64,000 bases of DNA from Gracilimonas sp965227785 (GCF_965227785.1 NZ_OZ245785.1:2480001-2544000), one strand, 5' to 3'. Counted from the stretch's first letter, positions 1 through 9,308 are shown. A program made the numbers and translations. The notes: a model not told the origin generated them from the sequence alone.

Positions 1-116
1 AGTGAATATTAAATCCTACCATCCGGCGGAACTTATCCATCGTAGCTTGTCTTAAAAGAGATAATAAGGTAGTTCTTTAAAAGACTAATAATAAATTTAG
101 CCTTGTCAAATTAATA

Positions 117-130
117 GTTTGATATCAAAC
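117..130. promoter_or_regulatory. 14-nt perfect palindrome upstream of the cytochrome gene
   Basis: The sequence gtttgatatcaaac is a perfect palindrome about 45 nt before the start codon at 175. It could be an operator for a dimeric regulator, but one copy in AT-rich DNA is weak evidence. Confidence 0.2.
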
Positions 131-174
131 GAATTTTTATAACCTTATTTCACATAATTAATAGTGAGGAGCTT

Positions 175-834
175 ATGAGACGATTAATACTATCCTTTTT
201 ACTATGCTTGGGTATTTCAAGCATGAATGTAATGGCGCAGGTTGATTATGAAGACGAGATACAACCGATTTTTAACGCCAGTTGCACAAGTTGTCATGGT
301 GGGCAGAGCGGTGTAACCCTAACCAGCTATTCAGCAACGATGAACAGTGTTGGTGATCAATATGATAAGAAAATTGTTATACCGGGAGAGCCCAACAACA
401 GTCCGCTGGTAGATAAAATCGAACCGAATCCTCAGTTTGGTTCCAGAATGCCTCAGGGTGGTGCACTGAGTGATGAGCAAATCAGTCTTATAAGGCAGTG
501 GATAGCTGAAGGAGCCAACGAGGTTCCAACATCTAATGAAGTTATTGCCGAGTTACCGGAAGGTTTCGAACTAAAAGGAAACTACCCGAATCCATTTAAT
601 CCGAGCACGAACATCAGGTTTCAGGTTCCTGAGGCGGTTACCTATCAGCTTAAAATTTATACAGCCCATGGGGCTCTGGTTGAAGAAATAGCCGGCAATG
701 CTTCTGCGGGTGAAACTTCCGTTCCGGTGAGTTTTAGAAATCAGCCCTCGGGAATTTACTTCTACCAACTTGTAGCCATTACGGCAAACGAACGCTACCT
801 GCTGGGTTCAGAGAAAATGACGCTAGTGAAATAG
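175..834 (+). CDS. Secreted c-type cytochrome domain protein with T9SS sorting domain
   Basis: A 219-residue exported protein. Residues 1-22 form a signal peptide ending in MAQ. A single haem-binding CxxCH (CTSCH, residues 37-41) lies in a short cytochrome-c-like domain, and M92 in the SRMPQGG stretch is a plausible axial ligand. Residues about 127-219 form a type A T9SS sorting domain with NYPNPFNPST at 136-145 and a typical ending KMTLVK. The protein is therefore expected to cross the outer membrane by type IX secretion and stay at the cell surface. A good Shine-Dalgarno (gaggag) sits just before the ATG. The domain resembles the planctomycete-type cytochrome C family, usually a module of larger proteins; here it is almost the whole mature protein. 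Its redox partner is unknown. The gene stands alone and converges on recN. Confidence 0.85.
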   Translation: MRRLILSFLLCLGISSMNVMAQVDYEDEIQPIFNASCTSCHGGQSGVTLTSYSATMNSVGDQYDKKIVIPGEPNNSPLVDKIEPNPQFGSRMPQGGALSDEQISLIRQWIAEGANEVPTSNEVIAELPEGFELKGNYPNPFNPSTNIRFQVPEAVTYQLKIYTAHGALVEEIAGNASAGETSVPVSFRNQPSGIYFYQLVAITANERYLLGSEKMTLVK

Positions 835-853
835 GTGTTAGTAGCAAGGTTTT

Positions 854-890
854 AGGTGTTAGGTTTTATATCTCCTAAAACCTAACACCT
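854..890. terminator. Palindromic repeat / bidirectional terminator between convergent genes
   Basis: Two perfect 15-nt arms (854-868 and 876-890) are separated by 7 nt, between the 3' ends of the cytochrome gene and recN. Degenerate extra copies of the same motif (ttaggtgttag, aaaacctatcac) flank the hairpin, so it looks like a repeat element that also serves as a terminator for both genes. Confidence 0.55.
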
Positions 891-908
891 TGTAACTAAA
901 ACCTATCA

Positions 909-2615
909 CTAGTTTTTAAACGTATTCTTCTCAATTAGTTCACGGGCGCTATTAAGTGCCGATTCTGAAATTTGAGAACCGCTCATCAGGCTGGCTATTT
1001 CATGGATATGCTCTTCATCCGAAAGCGGAATTATTTTTGAAACCGTTCGTTCGCCCTCCTCGGTTTTAGCCACTTTGTAATGTTTGTGGGCCTGACTGGC
1101 AATCTGAGGCTGATGTGTAATGGCAATGATCTGACAGTGTTCCGATAATTTTCGCATAGAAGCCCCTACTTTTTCGGATATTTCTCCACTGATACCGGTA
1201 TCAATTTCATCAAATATCATCACCGGTAGACTTTGTTCTTTAGCCAGAATAGACTTCAACGCTAACATTACACGACTAATCTCACCACCTGAGGCTATTT
1301 TAGCCAGAGGCTTGGGCTCCTCTCCTTTGTTCGTAGATATGAACATGCGAACATCATCACAGCCCGTTTCGGTGCATTCTATTTGTTTGCCTTCCACTTC
1401 AATCCAACCGTTGTCGGATAACAGCCAATCTACCCGTACATCCAGCTTAGAGTGAGGGATGCCAACTTTGGCGAGCTCCTGCTGAATTTGTACAGAGAGT
1501 TCTTCTCCGATCTTAAGCCGGGTTTGATGTAAATGAATTGCTTTTGCTTTCAGGTTCTTTGCCTGCAGCTGAATTTGATTTTCCAGCTTCTCGATTTCAA
1601 GGTCAAAGTTATCGGCTATGGAAAGTTCACGCTGAATCTCGTGCAGGTAGCTGATGAGCTCCGGCAGATCCCGCTGGTATTTTTTCTGAAGCCGGTTAAG
1701 TTCGGATTGTCGCTGGCGAAGTTCTTCCAGCCTTTTTGGGTTGAACTCAATACTGTTCCGATATCTTTCAGCAAAAGCAATCGCCTCATTTACGCTAACA
1801 CGAGCCGCATTAATTTCTTTCAGGTAATTTTCGAATTCAGGTTCTATGCGGGCAAGGTCTTCCAGGTTCAGCTTTAGAAAGTTTAATAGCTGTACGATGT
1901 TGGCGTCATCGGAATCCGCCATTTCGGAAATAGAAGCTGCTTTCTGATCAAGGACTTCTGCATTATCCAGCAGATTCATTTCGGACTCCAGCTGCTCCAG
2001 GTCTATTTCTCCAAGCCGTGCCTCTTCCAGTTCCTGCACCTGAAATCGATATAACTCGGTTTTCTCCTGAAGCTCGTTTTCTCTTTTTTGGAGTGACCGC
2101 AGTTCCTTCTGCAGCTCAGTCATTTTCGTGTATTCGGCCTTGTACCCTTTAAGAATGGGCTCAACCTCTCCAAAACCATCTATCACACCCTGGTGGTTTT
2201 CTTCTTTTAGCAGAAGCTGATGATCATGCTGACCGTGTAAATCTACCAGTAAATCTCCGGCCGCTTTCAGAACACTTATGTTCACCGGCGTATCATTGAT
2301 AAAAGCCCGGCTGCCGGTATTTCGAATTTCCCTGCGCAGTATAAGGTATTCGTTGAATTCTACTTCGTTTTCCTCAAGAAGCTGTCTTAAATCAGCATCT
2401 TCTCCGACCCGTATAGTTGCCTCTGAGATGGCCTTGTCTTTTCCCTGACGAATAACATCAGTATCAGCCCGCTCACCTAAAATCATATTCAGAGCCCCGA
2501 TGATAATCGACTTTCCGGCGCCTGTCTGCCCGGTCAAAATATTCAGTCCTTCCTCAAAACTGACTTCCAGCTCATCAATGAGCGCAAAATCTTTTATGTA
2601 AAGTGATTTAATCAT
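909..2615 (-). CDS. recN: DNA repair protein RecN
   Basis: SMC-like ATPase of double-strand break repair, 568 residues, the usual family length. Walker A GQTGAGKS lies at residues 29-36 (most RecN have GETGAGKS). A central coiled coil spans roughly 150-360. The ABC signature LASGGEISRVML is near residue 441, and Walker B with its catalytic acid (PVMIFDEIDTG) is near 467. RecN acts in the cytoplasm on broken DNA ends together with RecA. No SOS box was recognised. The small four-helix-bundle gene lies just upstream on the same strand, but its gap carries AT-rich repeat-like sequence, so co-transcription is uncertain. Confidence 0.95.
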   Translation of the reverse strand: MIKSLYIKDFALIDELEVSFEEGLNILTGQTGAGKSIIIGALNMILGERADTDVIRQGKDKAISEATIRVGEDADLRQLLEENEVEFNEYLILRREIRNTGSRAFINDTPVNISVLKAAGDLLVDLHGQHDHQLLLKEENHQGVIDGFGEVEPILKGYKAEYTKMTELQKELRSLQKRENELQEKTELYRFQVQELEEARLGEIDLEQLESEMNLLDNAEVLDQKAASISEMADSDDANIVQLLNFLKLNLEDLARIEPEFENYLKEINAARVSVNEAIAFAERYRNSIEFNPKRLEELRQRQSELNRLQKKYQRDLPELISYLHEIQRELSIADNFDLEIEKLENQIQLQAKNLKAKAIHLHQTRLKIGEELSVQIQQELAKVGIPHSKLDVRVDWLLSDNGWIEVEGKQIECTETGCDDVRMFISTNKGEEPKPLAKIASGGEISRVMLALKSILAKEQSLPVMIFDEIDTGISGEISEKVGASMRKLSEHCQIIAITHQPQIASQAHKHYKVAKTEEGERTVSKIIPLSDEEHIHEIASLMSGSQISESALNSARELIEKNTFKN

Positions 2616-2641
2616 GGAAATTACAAATTATGAATTCGGAA

Positions 2642-3004
2642 TTATGGATTTCTGCTCTGAGTGGTTTTTACAATCGAAGTTAGAATATTAATTATTTCAT
2701 CAATCTGAAGTAAGTAAGAATCTAAGTTGATGTTTGTAAGATCACTTTCCTTTAATAAGCGTAACCAGTATCTGGTTTCTCTTGCTTCTTTAGAGGAAAT
2801 AGACATCTTAAAGATAAAGTCTTTTTTCGAGAATCCGGCTAATGCTTCTTCAATATTTGCTCCTATACTTGTTCCACTTCTTAAGAGTTGCTTTGAAATG
2901 ATATATTCTTTTTGCTGAACTAACTTTTTGTAAAGGTGAATAATACTCAATGAAAATTCAAAGCTTTTATCCTGAATCAGGTTCTTCTTTGGCATATTGA
3001 ACAA
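2642..3004 (-). CDS. Four helix bundle protein (S23 / 23S rRNA IVP family)
   Basis: A 120-residue, almost wholly helical protein of the family first seen in intervening sequences of 23S rRNA genes (S23, TIGR02436-like). Family features are RSGTSIGANIEEA at residues 42-54 and SSKEARETRYWLRLL further on. The second Met (codon 4, MPKKN) is an equally good start. No rRNA gene is nearby, so this is one of the free-standing chromosomal copies that are common in Bacteroidetes-type genomes. Family structures are pentamers of four-helix bundles; the function is unknown. The flanks are AT-rich, with short tracts of the kind aaattcaacatttaaaattt. Confidence 0.8.
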   Translation of the reverse strand: MFNMPKKNLIQDKSFEFSLSIIHLYKKLVQQKEYIISKQLLRSGTSIGANIEEALAGFSKKDFIFKMSISSKEARETRYWLRLLKESDLTNINLDSYLLQIDEIINILTSIVKTTQSRNP

Positions 3005-3113
3005 ATTTAAAATTCAACATTTAAAATTTAGAATTACTAAGTAAGAGCAAGCAAAATCCAATTCCTTACAAAAAATCTTCCCGGATAAAACAAAGCTTAA
3101 AAGTGCTTACCTT

Positions 3114-4136
3114 TTGGTTATGGAAAAGAAAGCAGGTAAAGACCGACAGAGTACAATTTACGAACACACCGTCCCGGATGGGCAGCATACCGATATAAGG
3201 CTGGACAAGTATATCACTTCCTTCGTGGAGAATGCTTCACGCACAAAAGTACAGGAAGCCATCAAAGACGGATATGTTAAGGTTAACGATGAGAAAGAAA
3301 AGCCGTCCTATATTATGCAGCCCGGGGATGAAATATTCATCGAGCTTCCACAACCACCTCCCCCGGAAGCCAAGCCTGAAAAAATGGACCTGAATATTGT
3401 ATATGAAGATGACGAGATCATCATGGTGAACAAAGAAGCAGGTATGGTGGTGCATCCTGCGTACGGAAACTGGACGGGGACCATGGTAAACGGATTGATG
3501 TATCATGTGGATGAGCTGGCCGGTGATGATGAAGACGAAAATCTGAGACCGGGCATTGTTCACCGCCTCGATAAAGACACCAGTGGCTTGTTGGTGGTGG
3601 CTAAAAATGATGAAACCCTTGCTAAACTCAGTGGATTGTTTCAGGAAAAGGATGTAGAACGCACGTACTGGGCCATTGTCTGGGGAACGCCGGATGAGGA
3701 GGGAACCATCGAAGGTGATATTGGCCGCTCCAAACGAGACCGAAAGCTGATGACGGTAAAACCGGAGGGGCAGGGCAAGTCGGCAGTCACCCATTACAAA
3801 GTACTCGAATATTTTGACTACCTGAGTTTGGTTGAAGTGAAACTGGAAACCGGACGTACACATCAAATCAGGGTTCATTTTGCTCATATCGGCCATCATG
3901 TATTTGGGGATCCAACTTATGGTGGAACCTCGGTTCGGTACGGTCCGAATACCGGTTCCCGAAAATCCATGTTTCATAATCTGATTACAGGATTAGGCCG
4001 CCAGGCCCTTCACGCCAAAACATTAGGTTTTGAGCATCCTGCAACCGGCGAAATGGTTAGTTTTGATTCGGAGTTACCCAAAGACTTCCAGCATGTACTA
4101 ACAATGCTTAGAGAAAACTGTAAGCAAGAATACTAA
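3114..4136 (+). CDS. RluA-family pseudouridine synthase (RluD-like)
   Basis: Converts uridine to pseudouridine in rRNA. The 340-residue protein has an N-terminal S4 RNA-binding domain (about residues 25-80), followed by the RluA catalytic domain. The signature HRLDKDTSG is at 150-158, with catalytic Asp153. The motif GRTHQIRVHFAHIGHHVFGD near residue 248 is also typical. The first candidate start is TTG at 3114; ATG two codons later (3120) is more likely, and neither has a clear ribosome binding site. RluD acts on helix 69 of 23S rRNA, but RluA, RluC and RluD cannot be separated here. It is followed by a CNNM-type membrane protein. Confidence 0.9.
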   Translation: MVMEKKAGKDRQSTIYEHTVPDGQHTDIRLDKYITSFVENASRTKVQEAIKDGYVKVNDEKEKPSYIMQPGDEIFIELPQPPPPEAKPEKMDLNIVYEDDEIIMVNKEAGMVVHPAYGNWTGTMVNGLMYHVDELAGDDEDENLRPGIVHRLDKDTSGLLVVAKNDETLAKLSGLFQEKDVERTYWAIVWGTPDEEGTIEGDIGRSKRDRKLMTVKPEGQGKSAVTHYKVLEYFDYLSLVEVKLETGRTHQIRVHFAHIGHHVFGDPTYGGTSVRYGPNTGSRKSMFHNLITGLGRQALHAKTLGFEHPATGEMVSFDSELPKDFQHVLTMLRENCKQEY

Positions 4137-4181
4137 CGTCTACACTTCTTAATCAAAGCCTGATTTAATTATACTTTACGT

Positions 4182-5258
4182 ATGGGATTACTAATTTTTT
4201 ATTTAATACTGGCCATTGGAGTTTCCTTTTTATGCTCCATTCTGGAGGCCGTACTACTTTCAATAACTCCATCATTTGTTGCAGTGTTGGAGCGGGAAGA
4301 TGCCAAAAGCGGAAAGATACTGCGGGACTTAAAGCAGGACATCGACCGGCCGCTTTCTGCCATTCTTAGTCTTAACACCGTAGCGCATACTGTAGGAGCT
4401 GCCGGCGTGGGAGCCCAGGCTCAGGTGGTATTTGGGAATGCCTATGTCAGTGTTACCTCGGCAATACTCACGCTGCTGATTTTAGTATTCTCCGAAATCA
4501 TCCCTAAAACCCTTGGGGCTACTTACTGGAAAAAGTTGTCCGGATTTGCAGCCCGTGTTACAAACGTACTTATATATATTACCTACCCGCTGGTGCTTTT
4601 ATCACAAGGAATCACCAAAGTTCTTTCCAGTGAAGACAACCAGCCTACGGTAAGCCGGGAAGAATTCAGCGCCATGGCAGATGTGGGGTTTGAAGAAGGC
4701 GTTTTCGAAGAGGGTGAATCAAATATCTTTAAAAACCTCATTCGGTTTCGCTCACTCCGGGTTAAGGATATAATGACTCCGCGCATAGTAGTGGTGAAAT
4801 TTCAGGAAGACCAAACTATACAGGAAATCCTTGATAATAAAGACGAACTGCGAGTATCCCGCATGCCTGTTTTTGGGGATGATGAGGAAGACGTCACCGG
4901 TTATGTATTGAAGAACGACTTGTACTATAACCTATCCGAAGATAGCGGTGACAAGAAGCTGAAAGAAATCAAGCGGGAAGTTTTGATAGTCCCGGAAACC
5001 ATTTCTCTTAAAACACTTTTTGAACGCTTGCTGGAGAAGCAGGAACACATTGCCGTGGTGGTTGACGAATACGGTGGGCTTTCCGGTGTTGTAACGATGG
5101 AAGACGTGGTAGAAACCCTTCTCGGTATGGAGATTGTGGATGAAATTGATGCCATCGAAGACATGCAGAAGCTGGCTCGCCAAAAATGGAGAGAGCGGGC
5201 TAAACGTCTCGGCATCGTTCTCCCGGATAAATTAAAGCAACAAAGCGAAAAAGCTTAG
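4182..5258 (+). CDS. CNNM/HlyC-CorC-type membrane protein with CBS pair
   Basis: Inner-membrane protein of the DUF21/CNNM family, linked to divalent cation (Mg2+/Co2+) homeostasis. Residues 1 to about 190 form a DUF21 membrane domain with the conserved SEIIPKTLG motif near residue 107. Two CBS domains follow (first starting around VKDIMTPR, second with EYGGLSGVVTMEDVVE). At 358 residues it lacks the C-terminal CorC/HlyC transporter-associated domain found in longer members, a recognised short architecture. Its 3' end overlaps the convergent aspartate kinase gene by 4 nt. The hemolysin name used in databases should not be taken as a function. Confidence 0.88.
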   Translation: MGLLIFYLILAIGVSFLCSILEAVLLSITPSFVAVLEREDAKSGKILRDLKQDIDRPLSAILSLNTVAHTVGAAGVGAQAQVVFGNAYVSVTSAILTLLILVFSEIIPKTLGATYWKKLSGFAARVTNVLIYITYPLVLLSQGITKVLSSEDNQPTVSREEFSAMADVGFEEGVFEEGESNIFKNLIRFRSLRVKDIMTPRIVVVKFQEDQTIQEILDNKDELRVSRMPVFGDDEEDVTGYVLKNDLYYNLSEDSGDKKLKEIKREVLIVPETISLKTLFERLLEKQEHIAVVVDEYGGLSGVVTMEDVVETLLGMEIVDEIDAIEDMQKLARQKWRERAKRLGIVLPDKLKQQSEKA

Positions 5259-6616
5259 AACAGCTTTTTGTGAATTCGCTGAGCAGCCTCGATCAGTTCG
5301 TCATTATTTAAGACCAGGTTGAGAATTCGTTTTTCTTTACTGAATGAAATCAGGTCCAGAGGTACATTTCCGACTATATCAAAGATTTGATTGGTTAGCT
5401 TTTGGGCTGAGTTTATTGAGCAACCAATCAGGGTAAGTAATCCTTTATCTCTTTCGAGACTCACATTCCCGATTTCAATAAACTCTTTGGACAGGCTGTC
5501 CAGCAGGTTGAGATCTGACAGGGCAATAGTTACGGAAGCTTCCGTTGTGTTTACGGCATCAACCGCAAGCCGGTGCTTTTCCAGTACGGAAAAAACCTTG
5601 GTTAGAAAAGAGTAGCCCATTACTGTTTCATAGGCACTGATAGTGAGTGTAGCCATATCTTGTTTGAACGACATAGCCAGCACATCCAGGTCGTGATGCG
5701 ATTCCCGAATGATTTTAGTCCCGGGCGCTTCCGGTTCAAACATATTCTTCACATAAACAGGAATATTGCGTTCCTGAGCAGGTTTTAAGGTAGAAGGGTG
5801 GAGTACTTTAGCTCCGAAATAAGCCATTTCCGTAGCGTCGAAATAACTCATTTCATCCAGGGGTTTCGCCTCAGGTATGAATCGGGGGTCGCTGGTGTAA
5901 ATCCCGCTCACATCCGTCCAGATTTCGATGGTCTTGGCATTAACCGCACCGCCTATCAGGCTGGCTGTATAGTCAGATCCTTCAAAACCAAGGGTGGTAA
6001 TGGTTTTCTGTGGCGACTCTCCATAAAAACCACCAATAATGGGTGTGAAGCCGCTTTCAAGAACCGTTTCCAGGGAACCACAACGCTGATTAATCTCCAG
6101 GAGGTTGGGATTAGCCTTCCCATATTCGGCATCTGTTTTGATGATTTTCCGAGCCTCGATGTGTTGCGTCATCATGTTGAGGGCAAGTCCGCACTGCGCC
6201 AGCAGGTACGAAGATATTTGTTCACCCATCCCGGCAATGGCATCTTTCATCTGGGGAGTAAGCGTGCCCTGCCGTTCAGCATAGGTAAGTAATTTGTTAA
6301 GCTTGCTGATTTTAGCTTCCGTGTTCTTCCGGCAGCTTTCTTTGATCAGCTTATTCTTTTGGTGCGGATTCTCATTCAGGAAATCTTCAACAATCTTGTT
6401 ATGCCGTTCTTTGATATTATCAGAAATTTCCATGGCTTCTTTTAGTCTGCCCTGTCCGGCAAGTTCACCGGCTTCCACCAGTTGCCGGGTTGTTCGGGCA
6501 GTTGCTGATACCACGACTACCGGAAATTCGTATTTATCGATGATCTCTAATACCTGTTTCCAGGTTTTGTGGTCGGCCATTGAGGTGCCGCCGAATTTGA
6601 GTACGTTAATCTGCAT
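5255..6616 (-). CDS. lysC: Aspartate kinase (monofunctional, LysC type)
   Basis: Phosphorylates aspartate in the first step of lysine, threonine and methionine synthesis. The 453-residue protein starts with the kinase motif KFGGTSM (residues 7-13), carries GFEGSDYTASLIGGAV in the catalytic core and WTDVSGIYTSDPR in the nucleotide site, and ends in a pair of ACT domains (about 310-453), the usual site of feedback inhibition by lysine. No homoserine dehydrogenase domain is fused to it. The lysine-branch gene lysA lies about 1.5 kb away on the same strand, but the flavoprotein gene between them runs the other way, so they are not one operon. Confidence 0.93.
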   Translation of the reverse strand: MQINVLKFGGTSMADHKTWKQVLEIIDKYEFPVVVVSATARTTRQLVEAGELAGQGRLKEAMEISDNIKERHNKIVEDFLNENPHQKNKLIKESCRKNTEAKISKLNKLLTYAERQGTLTPQMKDAIAGMGEQISSYLLAQCGLALNMMTQHIEARKIIKTDAEYGKANPNLLEINQRCGSLETVLESGFTPIIGGFYGESPQKTITTLGFEGSDYTASLIGGAVNAKTIEIWTDVSGIYTSDPRFIPEAKPLDEMSYFDATEMAYFGAKVLHPSTLKPAQERNIPVYVKNMFEPEAPGTKIIRESHHDLDVLAMSFKQDMATLTISAYETVMGYSFLTKVFSVLEKHRLAVDAVNTTEASVTIALSDLNLLDSLSKEFIEIGNVSLERDKGLLTLIGCSINSAQKLTNQIFDIVGNVPLDLISFSKEKRILNLVLNNDELIEAAQRIHKKLF

Positions 6617-6914
6617 AAAAAGGCTTGTTGTAAATTAGGGGCTAAAAATAAGAGGATTCCCAGCCTATTCCATGCCAAATCCGCGAATAAGTTCCGGGTT
6701 GTTTCCTCATAATCTCTGACACATAAGTTAATTGAACACGGATAACACAGATCTAACAGATGACCGCGGAAAGGTGAAATACTATGACCTAAGTGAAGGT
6801 CCGTAGGATCTCTTTCATCCGCGTTCTATTCGGTAGGTGCTACTTTATTTTTTGAGTTTTAGAGAATTTGTGGCGAGATAAGATACTCGTCTGAAGAAAC
6901 GGTATCTTTGCAAT
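6617..6914. other. Intergenic region with degenerate palindromic repeat
   Basis: This 298-nt stretch lies between the divergent starts of the aspartate kinase and flavoprotein genes. Within about 6735-6830, the phrases acacggataacacagatct and cgcgga...tccgcg (6765-6770 and 6818-6823) resemble a decayed dispersed repeat of a kind seen in many environmental genomes. Promoters for both flanking genes must lie here, but no convincing -33/-7 pair was found. Confidence 0.35.
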
Positions 6915-8138
6915 ATGAGTGAAGAGAATCTACAAGTTGCGGTTATAGGCGGGGGAGCGGCCGGTTTTTTCAGTGCCATTTCTGCCAAACGTCATCATCC
7001 GGAAGCTAAAGTAACGATCTATGAAAAAACGGATAAGTTGCTATCTAAAGTCCGTATTTCCGGAGGCGGAAGATGCAATGTGACGCACCACTGTTTTGAT
7101 ATCAGAGAGCTGGTAAAGTTTTATCCAAGAGGAGAGCGCCCATTAAAAAAAGCTTTTGGGATGTGGTCGCCAACCGACACTGTAGAGTGGTTTCAAAGCC
7201 GGGGCGTTGAGTTGAAGACCGAACCGGACGGGCGCATGTTCCCAACTACGGATGATTCAGGAACCATCATTAGTTGCCTGATGGAGGAAACGCAAAAGCA
7301 GGGAATTGGAATTAAAACCAAGTCAAATATTAAGAGTATTAGAAAAAGTAAAAATGGATATGAGTTAGGATTCCATCGAGGTGGGCGTATATCAGCTGAT
7401 AAAGTTATAGTGGCAACCGGTGGAAGTCCCCGTTCTAAAGGCTTTGACTGGCTTCGGGAGCTTGGCCATGACATCGAAGAACCCGTGCCCTCTCTTTTTA
7501 CGTTTAATATGCCCGATGAACCTATAAAAGAACTCATGGGAGTGGTAGCAGAACCGGTCTCAATCAAAATTATGGGATCAAACCTGAACAGCAGTGGACC
7601 TCTGCTTATCACACACTGGGGAATGAGCGGGCCGGCTGTTTTGAAGTTATCGGCTTTCGGAGCCCGGGATTTTCATGAAATGAACTACGAGTTCAAGGTC
7701 CTGGTAAATTGGACAGGAGATAGGCCGGAACAAGAAGTACGGAGTATTTTGAAAGAAGTGGAAGACCATCATCCCAGAAAGAGAATTTCTAATGTCAATC
7801 CATTTGAGCTGCCCGGAAGGCTTTGGGAATTCCTGCTGGGTAAACTCTCCCTTAGTGATGATATGATCTGGCAGAATATGGGTAAGAAGAACATCAACCG
7901 TTTGGTACATCTGCTTTCCAATGATGTATATCTGGTAAAAGGGAAAACTACGTTTAAGGAAGAGTTTGTAACCTGCGGCGGAATAAGTTTGCCGGATGTG
8001 GATATGAAAACAATGGAGAGTCGAAAATCGCCGGATCTTTATTTTGCAGGGGAAGTTTTAGACATCGATGGGGTGACAGGCGGATTTAACTTTCAGGCTG
8101 CATGGACAACCGGGTTTATAGCCGGGAAGTTGGGATAA
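6915..8138 (+). CDS. HI0933-family flavoprotein (NAD(P)/FAD-dependent oxidoreductase)
   Basis: A 407-residue member of the HI0933/YhiN/BaiN family. The dinucleotide-binding glycines (VIGGGAAGFFSA) are at residues 10-21. The family motif KVRISGGGRCNVTH follows near residue 44, and the C-terminal FAD motif LYFAGEVLDIDGVTGGFNFQ near 375. Relatives are annotated as aminoacetone oxidase or, for BaiN, as bile-acid pathway reductases; the physiological substrate is not established for most of them and cannot be read here. The gene converges on lysA with only 3 nt between the stops. Confidence 0.88.
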   Translation: MSEENLQVAVIGGGAAGFFSAISAKRHHPEAKVTIYEKTDKLLSKVRISGGGRCNVTHHCFDIRELVKFYPRGERPLKKAFGMWSPTDTVEWFQSRGVELKTEPDGRMFPTTDDSGTIISCLMEETQKQGIGIKTKSNIKSIRKSKNGYELGFHRGGRISADKVIVATGGSPRSKGFDWLRELGHDIEEPVPSLFTFNMPDEPIKELMGVVAEPVSIKIMGSNLNSSGPLLITHWGMSGPAVLKLSAFGARDFHEMNYEFKVLVNWTGDRPEQEVRSILKEVEDHHPRKRISNVNPFELPGRLWEFLLGKLSLSDDMIWQNMGKKNINRLVHLLSNDVYLVKGKTTFKEEFVTCGGISLPDVDMKTMESRKSPDLYFAGEVLDIDGVTGGFNFQAAWTTGFIAGKLG

Positions 8139-8141
8139 GTT

Positions 8142-9308
8142 CTATTTCGATTCACCTAAATCATCCGAATAAACCGAAGGATTTGCTTCCCGAAGGTTAT
8201 ATGCACTTCGCATCACTTCTCCATAAGCTCCTGCGCTGCGGATTGCAATTAAATCACCGCGTCGCACTTCCGGTATAGAAATATCCGTACGAAAGGTATC
8301 AGAGCTTTCGCAGATAGGACCGACGACATCATAGGCTTTCTCAGCTTTATCGCTGGTGAGCACATCGATGCGGTGTTTGGCTTGATACAGAGCCGGGCGA
8401 ATAAGTTCTGTCATCCCCGCATCAACGATAGCAAAGTTCTTAGCCTGACCTTCTTTAGTATACAGAACACGGGTAATGAGGCTTCCGCATTGTCCTACAA
8501 CCGAGCGTCCCAATTCAAAGTGCAGACTCTGATGATCTTTAAGCTTGATGTTTTCTTCAAACAAGCCGAAGAAACGCTCAAAGTCAGGAACAGAATGATC
8601 GTTGGGATAATCATAATTGATGCCAAACCCACCGCCGACATTAATTACAGTCAGCTTGAATCCTTTGTCTTCAATGTAATTATTAAGTGCATTGGCTTTG
8701 GAACACAGTTCCTCAAAAGGCGTGAATTTTTCTATTTGTGAACCGATGTGAAAGTGAATGCCAACTAACTCCAGGTGTTCCAGATTAGGGAATTTTTCCA
8801 GAACGGTATCCAGATCCGATTCATTAATCCCGAATTTATTCTCATTTAGCCCGGTGGTGATATATTTATGCGTATCGGCTTCCACATTCGGGTTTAGTCG
8901 CAAGGCCACCCGAGCTTTTTTCCCATGCTTTTCAGCCAGTTCATTCAGTACATCAAGCTCCTGGGTAGATTCACAGTTAAAGCAAAAAATATCATGCTTT
9001 AAGCCAAGCTCGATTTCTTCATCACTCTTTCCAACTCCGGCGAAGGCAATTTCATGCGGAGAAAACCCTGAATCAATCGCTCTTTGGACTTCCCCTCCGC
9101 TCACACAATCGGCACCCAGCTCTGATTCTTTGATGACTTTGAGAATGCGAGGCTGATTGTTTGCTTTCAAGGCAAAATGAACCTGAAATCCTTTCGAAAT
9201 GGCATGTTTCTTTATTTTCTGGAGGGCATTTCTAAGTACATCCAGATCGTAAAAGAAGTAAGGAGTTTTAAAATTCTGCAGGGCAGAAATCACTTTGTCA
9301 GGAAACAT
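8142..9308 (-). CDS. lysA: Diaminopimelate decarboxylase
   Basis: PLP enzyme of fold type III that converts meso-diaminopimelate to lysine, the last step of the pathway. The 388-residue protein has the PLP lysine in HFALKAN (Lys48). The glycine-rich phosphate-binding motif VINVGGGFGINYD is in the middle, and the C-terminal half carries PICESSDTF (active-site Cys) and GAYGEVMRSAYN (substrate/PLP Tyr). The N terminus is short but complete. A terminator-like hairpin lies 65-90 nt upstream in the presumed leader, suggesting attenuation. Arginine decarboxylase paralogues look similar, but the length and CESSD motif favour LysA. Confidence 0.92.
   Translation of the reverse strand: MFPDKVISALQNFKTPYFFYDLDVLRNALQKIKKHAISKGFQVHFALKANNQPRILKVIKESELGADCVSGGEVQRAIDSGFSPHEIAFAGVGKSDEEIELGLKHDIFCFNCESTQELDVLNELAEKHGKKARVALRLNPNVEADTHKYITTGLNENKFGINESDLDTVLEKFPNLEHLELVGIHFHIGSQIEKFTPFEELCSKANALNNYIEDKGFKLTVINVGGGFGINYDYPNDHSVPDFERFFGLFEENIKLKDHQSLHFELGRSVVGQCGSLITRVLYTKEGQAKNFAIVDAGMTELIRPALYQAKHRIDVLTSDKAEKAYDVVGPICESSDTFRTDISIPEVRRGDLIAIRSAGAYGEVMRSAYNLREANPSVYSDDLGESK

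Noticed and set aside
1..54. Tail of a plus-strand gene entering from the left edge
   Set aside because: One frame (from position 2, stop at 52-54) is open for 17 codons, but that is too short to show a protein family. Left unassigned.
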